Assembly: GCA_023451115.1 (NCBI GenBank)
Contig: JAEXFV010000136.1
Location: 1-19,436 of the forward strand
DNA: 19,436 nt
Direction of reading: 5' to 3'
Source: Bacillota bacterium
GTDB taxonomy: Bacteria > Bacillota > Clostridia > Christensenellales > CAG-138
Part shown: piece by piece, positions 16,254 through 19,436 of the stretch
How the letters are laid out: each line of letters begins with the position of its first letter
Position numbering within the stretch: the first letter of the stretch is position 1
Program-made: the position numbers and the translations under genes
The notes under the pieces: generated by a model
The model's database searches: none
What the model was told of the DNA's origin: nothing
The model's input: the letters and a program-made list of their open reading frames with translations, nothing else

Positions 16254-16363
16254 GCAGAGTAGGCGTTGCGCGTTGCCATGCAAGCATGGCAGCAGTGGCA
16301 GGAGATGGGAAGTTGCTCTTGCACGAAAGGACATGGTCCGCGGTGCAACGTTGCGTCCGCTGC
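16254..16363 (+). promoter_or_regulatory. Tetrahydrofolate (THF) riboswitch aptamer upstream of folT
   Basis: The leader of folT matches the folT-type THF riboswitch. P1 is GCAG (16254-16257) with CTGC (16360-16363). P2 is GCGTTGC (16263-16269) with GCAACGT (16345-16351). P3 pairs 16295-16304 with 16316-16324 with one bulged G and a loop containing ATGGGA. P4 is GGAC (16329-16332) with GTCC (16336-16339). The conserved AGAGTAG, GCGTT, ACGAA, GCGGTG and GTCCGCT stretches are in the right order, and GGA in the P3 loop can pair with TCC at 16356-16358 as the known pseudoknot does. A 16-base perfect hairpin (16275-16290) is inserted between P2 and P3. THF riboswitches control folate import and synthesis genes, which fits the downstream folT. 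Confidence 0.88.
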
Positions 16364-16414
16364 GCAAGAGCTTTCTCCTGCAAGAAGGCTGTTTGCGCCA
16401 ACCAAAAAAGGAGG
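16362..16414 (+). promoter_or_regulatory. Riboswitch expression platform with anti-Shine-Dalgarno
   Basis: After the aptamer, GCGCAA (16362-16367) can pair with TTGCGC (16393-16398), and inside it GCTTTCT with AGAAGGC, forming a long hairpin that holds CTCCT (16375-16379) partly in stem and loop. CTCCT is complementary to AGGAG of the ribosome binding site AGGAGG (16409-16414). The outer stem overlaps the 3' strand of P1 by two bases. This suggests translational control: when the hairpin is disfavoured, CTCCT could mask the ribosome binding site. No intrinsic terminator with a U-tract is present. The pairing is seen; the switching mechanism is inference. Confidence 0.55.
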
Positions 16415-16425
16415 CGCTATTTTTT

Positions 16426-16995
16426 ATGCAGAAAACAACACAAAGCACCATTCACAAACTTGTTACCTGTGCCCTCTTGACCGCTATGGGCGTAATCCTG
16501 GGCGGGATGCTTAGCATCCCAGCATTCCCTCTGGGCATGTATTCTGTTAAAATTGGGTTTGGCGTATTGCCGGTGATTCTTGCCGGTGTACTTTATGGCC
16601 CGGTATATGGAGGCATGGTAGGAGGGCTAACGGATCTCATTCAGGCTCTTTTGTTTCCCAAGGGAGCCTATGTACCTTGGTTTACCATTGTTGGCATTTT
16701 CTTTGGTTTGATACCGGGATTGTTTTTCCGCAAAAAAGAAAAGCCTACGTTTTTGCGTTTATTGGCGGCTATTGCTTGTGGACAGACATTTGGCTCGATC
16801 ATCTGCAACACCCTCTTAATGATATTGCTGTACGGAAGTTCTATTTCCGCAATCCTTCCGCTGCGGATTGCCAATCAGGCGGTGATGATACCCCTATATA
16901 CCACATTGGTATATGCCATGATTCCCATTTTGCAGAAAGCTGGTGTTGCAAAGGAGAGATTACAGCCCTTGGAAGCGAAGCGTAGCATGGAATAA
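16426..16995 (+). CDS. folT: Folate ECF transporter substrate-binding component FolT
   Basis: This is a 189-aa membrane protein of the ECF-type S-component family, folate branch. It binds folate and pairs with the shared energy-coupling module (EcfT and two EcfA ATPases, not in this window) for uptake. Six hydrophobic helices can be counted. Family features include LVTCALLTAMGVILGGMLS at the N-terminus, IGFGVLPVILAGVLYGPVYGGMVGGLTDLIQALLFP in the middle, and PWFTIVGIFFGLIPGLFF. The ATG at 16426 follows AGGAGG (16409-16414) by 11 bases; the upstream in-frame extension would run through the riboswitch and is rejected. The THF riboswitch directly upstream independently supports the folate substrate. 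The gene is monocistronic and ends at a very strong hairpin. Confidence 0.93.
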   Translation: MQKTTQSTIHKLVTCALLTAMGVILGGMLSIPAFPLGMYSVKIGFGVLPVILAGVLYGPVYGGMVGGLTDLIQALLFPKGAYVPWFTIVGIFFGLIPGLFFRKKEKPTFLRLLAAIACGQTFGSIICNTLLMILLYGSSISAILPLRIANQAVMIPLYTTLVYAMIPILQKAGVAKERLQPLEAKRSME

Positions 16996-16999
16996 GATT

Positions 17000-17040
17000 A
17001 AGCAAATAACCACCGGCTTGGCCGGTGGTTATTTGCTTTT
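17000..17040. terminator. Strong bidirectional terminator between folT and tspO
   Basis: A perfect 17-bp stem pairs 17001-17017 (AGCAAATAACCACCGGC) with 17021-17037 around a TTG loop, extended by one A-T pair. It is followed by TTTT on the plus strand and by a TTAATCTTATT stretch on the minus strand. It separates the convergent folT and tspO genes. Confidence 0.92.
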
Positions 17041-17079
17041 GTGACGATGAAAAAGTTTGGCTCATAGCGCAATGGCTAT

Positions 17080-17541
17080 TTAATTCAAAAGATAGATTGC
17101 GTAATTTAAGTACCCTGCAAAGGAAACCCACAGCAGATAGGGAATCATTAAATATCCAGCCGGTTTTGAAATTCGATAGAACAAGATGGTTGTTGCTAAT
17201 ATCAGTAGCCATAACGCGACAAGCCAGATAAATGCCAAAAGGTATTGTTCAAAATTGAAAAAGATAATGGACCATAAAAAATTAAAGAATAGCTGAAGGC
17301 CATATACCGTTAAAGCAGCGCGGTTTGGCTTGCCGGATACAACCACCAAATACGATGCTATTCCCATAAGGATGAACAGGATGGTCCAAACGACGGGAAA
17401 CACCCATGCTGGCGGCGCTAGTGGGGGCTTGTTCATTGTTTCAAAAGCCTGCATGCTATTGCGGGTTAAAAAGGCGGAAATGCCACCAACTGCAAGCGGT
17501 ATGATGATGCAAACGATTAACCCTTTCCATTGTATTTTCAA
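17080..17541 (-). CDS. tspO: TspO/MBR-family tryptophan-rich sensory protein
   Basis: This is a 153-aa, five-helix membrane protein of the TspO/peripheral benzodiazepine receptor family, which binds porphyrins, haem intermediates and cholesterol-like ligands. Its role in Firmicutes is not settled. Family landmarks are NKPPLAPPAWVFPVVWTILFILMGIASYLV near the first loop and helix 2, the NFLWSIIFF helix 3, the Trp-rich FIWLVALWLLIL helix 4, and YLLWVSFAGYLNYAI at the C-terminus. I chose the TTG at 17541, giving MKIQWKGLIV as in many homologues. The strong GGTGAT anti-16S match at 17552-17547 is then five bases upstream, whereas a GTG start at 17550 would sit inside that site. It is transcribed towards folT and isolated from other genes on its strand. 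Confidence 0.92.
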   Translation of the reverse strand: MKIQWKGLIVCIIIPLAVGGISAFLTRNSMQAFETMNKPPLAPPAWVFPVVWTILFILMGIASYLVVVSGKPNRAALTVYGLQLFFNFLWSIIFFNFEQYLLAFIWLVALWLLILATTILFYRISKPAGYLMIPYLLWVSFAGYLNYAIYLLN

Positions 17542-17620
17542 AATGATCACCCCATATCACATTTATGTTATTATTGTGGGATTTATTATTGATTTGCACC
17601 ATAGCAATTTATTTTCATGG

Positions 17621-17638
17621 GCATACTATAAAGTATGC
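17621..17638. repeat. Perfect inverted repeat covering the start codon of the small protein gene
   Basis: GCATACT (17621-17627) and AGTATGC (17632-17638) form a 7-bp perfect palindrome around ATAA. The right arm contains the ATG at 17635. It could be an operator, an RNA hairpin hiding the start codon, or chance in AT-rich DNA. Confidence 0.5.
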
Positions 17639-17880
17639 AGCAGAAAAGAAAAGCAATTTACCTTGTAGTGGATACCCGCATTTATGAGGATGGTAGCGTA
17701 ACACCCTTATGCATATGGTTCAATGGAATCCAATTTCGGATCTCTCGGGTAATGCATGTAAGTATGGGGCGTAGTCAATCCTTTGATCGGCCATGCAAAG
17801 TATACGACTGCCTCATACATGGCCATAGGAGAACCTTATATTGGGATGGCAGCGCATGGTTTGCAGAATCTAAAAATTAA
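17635..17880 (+). CDS. Small conserved-looking protein of unknown function
   Basis: This is an 81-aa soluble protein. It fits the pattern of short clostridial proteins of about 80 aa that begin with a strand and an acidic DG turn (YLVVDTRIYEDGSVTP), continue with a strand before an I/D-RVxxV motif (FRISRVMHVSMGRS), and close with CKVYDCLIHGHRRTLYWDGSAWFAE, a strand pair with an aromatic WF end. I know no function for this group. The ATG at 17635 has no good ribosome binding site and lies inside a perfect inverted repeat (17621-17638); a GTG at 17668 is an alternative. The gene stands alone between tspO (divergent) and a decayed region, so it may be poorly expressed or a remnant. Being a true gene is likely but not certain. 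Confidence 0.6.
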   Translation: MQQKRKAIYLVVDTRIYEDGSVTPLCIWFNGIQFRISRVMHVSMGRSQSFDRPCKVYDCLIHGHRRTLYWDGSAWFAESKN

Positions 17881-18026
17881 GTTTGGGTATATAAGACATC
17901 GTGATGGCAAAACAGAATGCATTCCGCTGCAAGCTGAAAATACAAAGAAAATAAAATGTTTTTGGCGATAGCCCCTAATTTTGATACCAATGAACCCTCT
18001 ATTGCTGTTTCGAGAGCATTAGGGGG
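17881..18026. other. AT-rich stretch without a recognisable gene
   Basis: No gene is supported between the small protein gene and the arsC remnant. The plus strand has a 27-codon frame from the ATG at 17956 to a stop at 18037, without a ribosome binding site; I do not recognise it. CCCCTAAT (17972-17979) and ATTAGGGG (18018-18025) form an 8-bp inverted repeat 38 bases apart. The region reads as eroded DNA. Confidence 0.4.
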
Positions 18027-18227
18027 TCATTTAAGGTGATTCTTTATTTCAGTGATATGCTTCTCTATTTTACCAATAACTGCTTTGAACACATCATCGC
18101 TTTGTCCTGCCGGGTCGGAAAGTCACCAGTTATCATCAAAATTTCTGCCGATAAAAGGGCAACCTACATCGCATCCCATTGAAATGGTAATATCGGAAAT
18201 GAGCTTGAAATACGGATTCTTTTCCAT
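18027..18227 (-). pseudogene. arsC: Arsenate reductase (LMW-phosphatase-type ArsC) C-terminal remnant
   Basis: On the minus strand the sequence encodes the C-terminal half of an arsenate reductase of the low-molecular-weight phosphatase type. These enzymes reduce arsenate to arsenite using cysteines. Visible blocks are ISDITISMGCDVGCPFIG, then FDDNW, a TGA stop (18125-18123), and in the same frame LSDPAGQSDDVFKAVIGKIEKH up to a TGA at 18029-18027. Intact relatives have W-G-L at this point, so the TGA is most simply a Gly codon GGA changed to TGA. The N-terminal half, with the CxxxxxR active-site loop, is missing: recognisable coding stops near 18225, exactly where the 18-bp inverted repeat of the marR promoter begins. 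No ribosome binding site or ars neighbours are present. It is a dead fragment. Confidence 0.85.
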
Positions 18228-18264
18228 AGTATAAACCATTGAAATATTCAATGGTTTATACTAT
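18226..18264. promoter_or_regulatory. 18-bp perfect inverted repeat over the marR promoter, probable operator
   Basis: ATAGTATAAACCATTGAA (18226-18243) and its exact complement (18247-18264) flank a 3-base centre. The repeat covers the -35 box and reaches into the -10 box of the promoter, as expected for an autoregulatory MarR-family operator. As RNA or DNA it could also form a hairpin. Confidence 0.75.
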
Positions 18265-18267
18265 AAT
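18239..18267 (+). promoter_or_regulatory. Sigma-A promoter of the marR-MATE operon
   Basis: TTGAAA (18239-18244) and a perfect TATAAT (18262-18267) with exact 17-bp spacing give a near-consensus promoter, with a predicted leader of roughly 20-25 bases before marR. It is embedded in two overlapping inverted repeats, so it is probably strong but repressed. Confidence 0.85.
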
Positions 18268-18284
18268 CCTATTTGGGATTATAG
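18261..18284. promoter_or_regulatory. Second inverted repeat over the -10 box and start point
   Basis: CTATAATCCT (18261-18270) pairs with GGGATTATAG (18275-18284) around ATTT, ten pairs including one G-T. Its left arm overlaps the right arm of the 18-bp repeat and contains the -10 box, so the two elements could compete or form tandem operator sites. Confidence 0.6.
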
Positions 18285-18296
18285 CGGAGGTGTGAC

Positions 18297-18743
18297 ATGG
18301 AAAAAGAATCACTGAATCTATACAATGATATTAACAGAGCAATCATCAAATGCCGCGGCATTTATTCTGCATGGTCTGCCCGGCATGGAATCAGTTACCA
18401 CGAAATGCTTGTGATTTATACCATCCGTGAGTTTGGATTTTGCACGCAAAAGCAAATCTGTGACAGCTATCTGCTTCCCCGTCAGACGATGAACAATGTC
18501 ATAAGCGGAATGCGGAAAAATGGTTTATTGGTATATAGCGGCGAACACTCCATTGGACGTGAAAAGGCGTTTATACTTTCAGATAAGGGAGAAAATTATG
18601 CAGCCCCATTACTGATTTCACTGGACACACTGGAATCCGGTGCATTAAAGCAGCTTGGCAGCGAAAAGCTGGCTATGCTGATACAACTTTTGCTGGAGTA
18701 TGATAAGGCATTATCTACCGTTATGGAAGCAAAGAAGGAATAG
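18297..18743 (+). CDS. MarR-family transcriptional regulator
   Basis: This is a 148-aa winged-helix regulator of the MarR family; members bind palindromes as dimers and release DNA when they bind drugs or phenolics. An N-terminal dimerisation helix (LYNDINRAIIKCRGIYSAWSARHGIS) precedes the helix-turn-helix TQKQICDSYLLPRQTMNNVISGMRKNGLL at about residues 57-85. The wing GEHSIGREKAFILSDKG follows at about 88-104, then C-terminal dimer helices. The ribosome binding site GGAGGTG (18286-18292) is close to the ATG. It is followed three bases after its stop by a MATE pump gene, the same arrangement as Staphylococcus mepR-mepA, where the MarR protein represses itself and the pump. The inverted repeats over its promoter fit autoregulation. 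The inducer is unknown. Confidence 0.9.
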   Translation: MEKESLNLYNDINRAIIKCRGIYSAWSARHGISYHEMLVIYTIREFGFCTQKQICDSYLLPRQTMNNVISGMRKNGLLVYSGEHSIGREKAFILSDKGENYAAPLLISLDTLESGALKQLGSEKLAMLIQLLLEYDKALSTVMEAKKE

Positions 18744-18746
18744 AAT

Positions 18747-19436
18747 GTGAATACCATAGAATTTTACGGAAAAGAAAAAATCAGCAGAATACTTTTGAAA
18801 TTGGCACCACCGGTTATGCTTGCACAGCTTATCCAGGCACTATATAATATCGTCGACAGCCTGTTCATCGGAAAATTTTCCGATACAGGCTTAACCGCAC
18901 TGTCTATCATATATCCTATACAGCTTTTGATGATAGCCTTTGCTGTGGGAACTGGTGTTGGAATGAACACGGTGATTGCCGCAAAATTAGGAGAAGGACG
19001 GCAGAAGGAAGCCAAAGAATGTGCCGGCGTTGGGACTCCGCTTGCGGTTTTGCTTTGGTTTCTGTTTGCTTTGATTTGCTGGTTCATTATGCCAACCTAT
19101 GCCAGAATGTCCACCGAATCTGAGGCGGTCGTTCAGGATGTGATCACTTACGGAAGGATCGTCTGTGTATTCAGCCTTGGGCTGTTTTTGGAAAGCATCT
19201 GGACAAAAATCCTACAGGCAAACGGGGATATGAAAACGCCCATGGCGGCACAGATCGTTGGTGCAATCGTCAATATTATCTTCGACCCTCTGTTGATATT
19301 CGGTATGTTTGGCTTGCCTCGGATGGGCATTGCCGGTGCGGCTGTTGCAACCGTGGCCGGTCAGTTTGTTGCGGCTCTTGTCGTTATGAAAAAGGGATTT
19401 CACCCATCCCCCGCAAAAGAGGTCTACCCTCAATAC
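18747..19436 (+). CDS. MATE-family multidrug efflux pump, 3' end cut by window
   Basis: This is the first 230 residues, about half, of a MATE transporter, which exports cationic drugs and metabolites in exchange for sodium or protons. The frame is open to the window edge. Landmarks are the cytoplasmic start EFYGKEKISRILLKLAPPVMLAQLIQALYN, then IVDSLFIGKFSDTGLTALSI, GTGVGMNTVIAAKLGEG and the helix-loop KILQANGDMKTPMAAQIVGAIVNIIFDPLLIFG, all typical of the MepA-like branch. The GTG at 18747 has AAGGA (18735-18739) seven bases upstream inside the end of marR, so the two genes are very probably one operon. Drug specificity cannot be read from sequence. Confidence 0.92.
   Translation, partial: MNTIEFYGKEKISRILLKLAPPVMLAQLIQALYNIVDSLFIGKFSDTGLTALSIIYPIQLLMIAFAVGTGVGMNTVIAAKLGEGRQKEAKECAGVGTPLAVLLWFLFALICWFIMPTYARMSTESEAVVQDVITYGRIVCVFSLGLFLESIWTKILQANGDMKTPMAAQIVGAIVNIIFDPLLIFGMFGLPRMGIAGAAVATVAGQFVAALVVMKKGFHPSPAKEVYPQY

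Noticed and set aside
16195..16425. An N-terminally extended folT frame
   Set aside because: The extension runs through the riboswitch and encodes Cys/Arg-rich sequence unlike any transporter. The ATG at 16426 has its own ribosome binding site.
17783..17971. A 62-codon frame overlapping the end of the small protein gene
   Set aside because: It overlaps the better-supported frame, has no ribosome binding site and no recognisable pattern.
18123..18125. The in-frame TGA of the arsC remnant as a selenocysteine codon
   Set aside because: The aligned residue in relatives is a non-catalytic Gly, the catalytic N-terminal half is missing, and no SECIS-like hairpin is evident just after it. Point mutation is simpler.
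18052..18234. A 60-codon plus-strand frame
   Set aside because: It is the antisense of the arsC remnant, whose minus-strand translation has clear family motifs. The plus-strand product has none.
18225..18310. Similarity between the minus-strand start ATGGAAAAGAATC at the arsC junction and the marR start ATGGAAAAAGAATC
   Set aside because: It could suggest a duplicated gene start around the palindrome, but the match is about 13 A-rich bases and the following sequences diverge at once. Chance is likely.

Overview
The window looks like chromosomal DNA of a Gram-positive bacterium of class Clostridia. The signs are near-perfect AGGAGG-type ribosome binding sites, rho-independent terminators, a BofC-like (sporulation) protein, a tetrahydrofolate riboswitch in front of folT, and the gene blocks smc-ftsY and tig-clpP-clpX. 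The genus cannot be read from the sequence alone. No tRNA, rRNA, CRISPR array or complete insertion sequence was seen.

Layout. Bases 1-5776 (+) form a probable operon: smc (chromosome condensation), ftsY (SRP receptor), a DUF2461 protein and a GNAT acetyltransferase, with gaps of only 12-38 bases. A hairpin at 5776-5810 separates it from a minus-strand pair (8204 down to 5851): a bacterial PH-domain protein with an Asp-rich, EF-hand-like tail, then a polytopic GT-C-like membrane protein. Divergent from these is a membrane-anchored BofC-like protein (8351-8905). It converges on a short homocysteine S-methyltransferase (10211 down to 8955) across a bidirectional terminator. From 10436 run tig, clpP and clpX (protein folding and ATP-dependent proteolysis), closed by a strong terminator at 13717. 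An unrecognised 167-aa protein, a CstA-family transporter (own terminator at 16188), and the riboswitch-folT unit follow. A 17-bp perfect terminator hairpin separates folT from the convergent tspO gene.

From about 17550 the DNA is visibly more AT-rich and looks accessory. It holds a small conserved-looking protein, a decayed stretch, a minus-strand remnant of an arsenate reductase (truncated at its N-terminal side and carrying an in-frame TGA), and a MarR regulator plus MATE efflux pump in the mepR-mepA arrangement. The pump runs off the window edge. The marR promoter is covered by an 18-bp perfect inverted repeat that overlaps a second 10-bp one.

Most of the window is housekeeping. The parts most worth attention are the THF riboswitch with an extra hairpin in its P2/P3 junction, the nested operators at the MarR-MATE promoter, the arsC remnant ending exactly at that operator, and the stand-alone homocysteine methyltransferase without recognisable pterin or cobalamin modules. 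I did not find convincing evidence of a wholly new multi-gene system.
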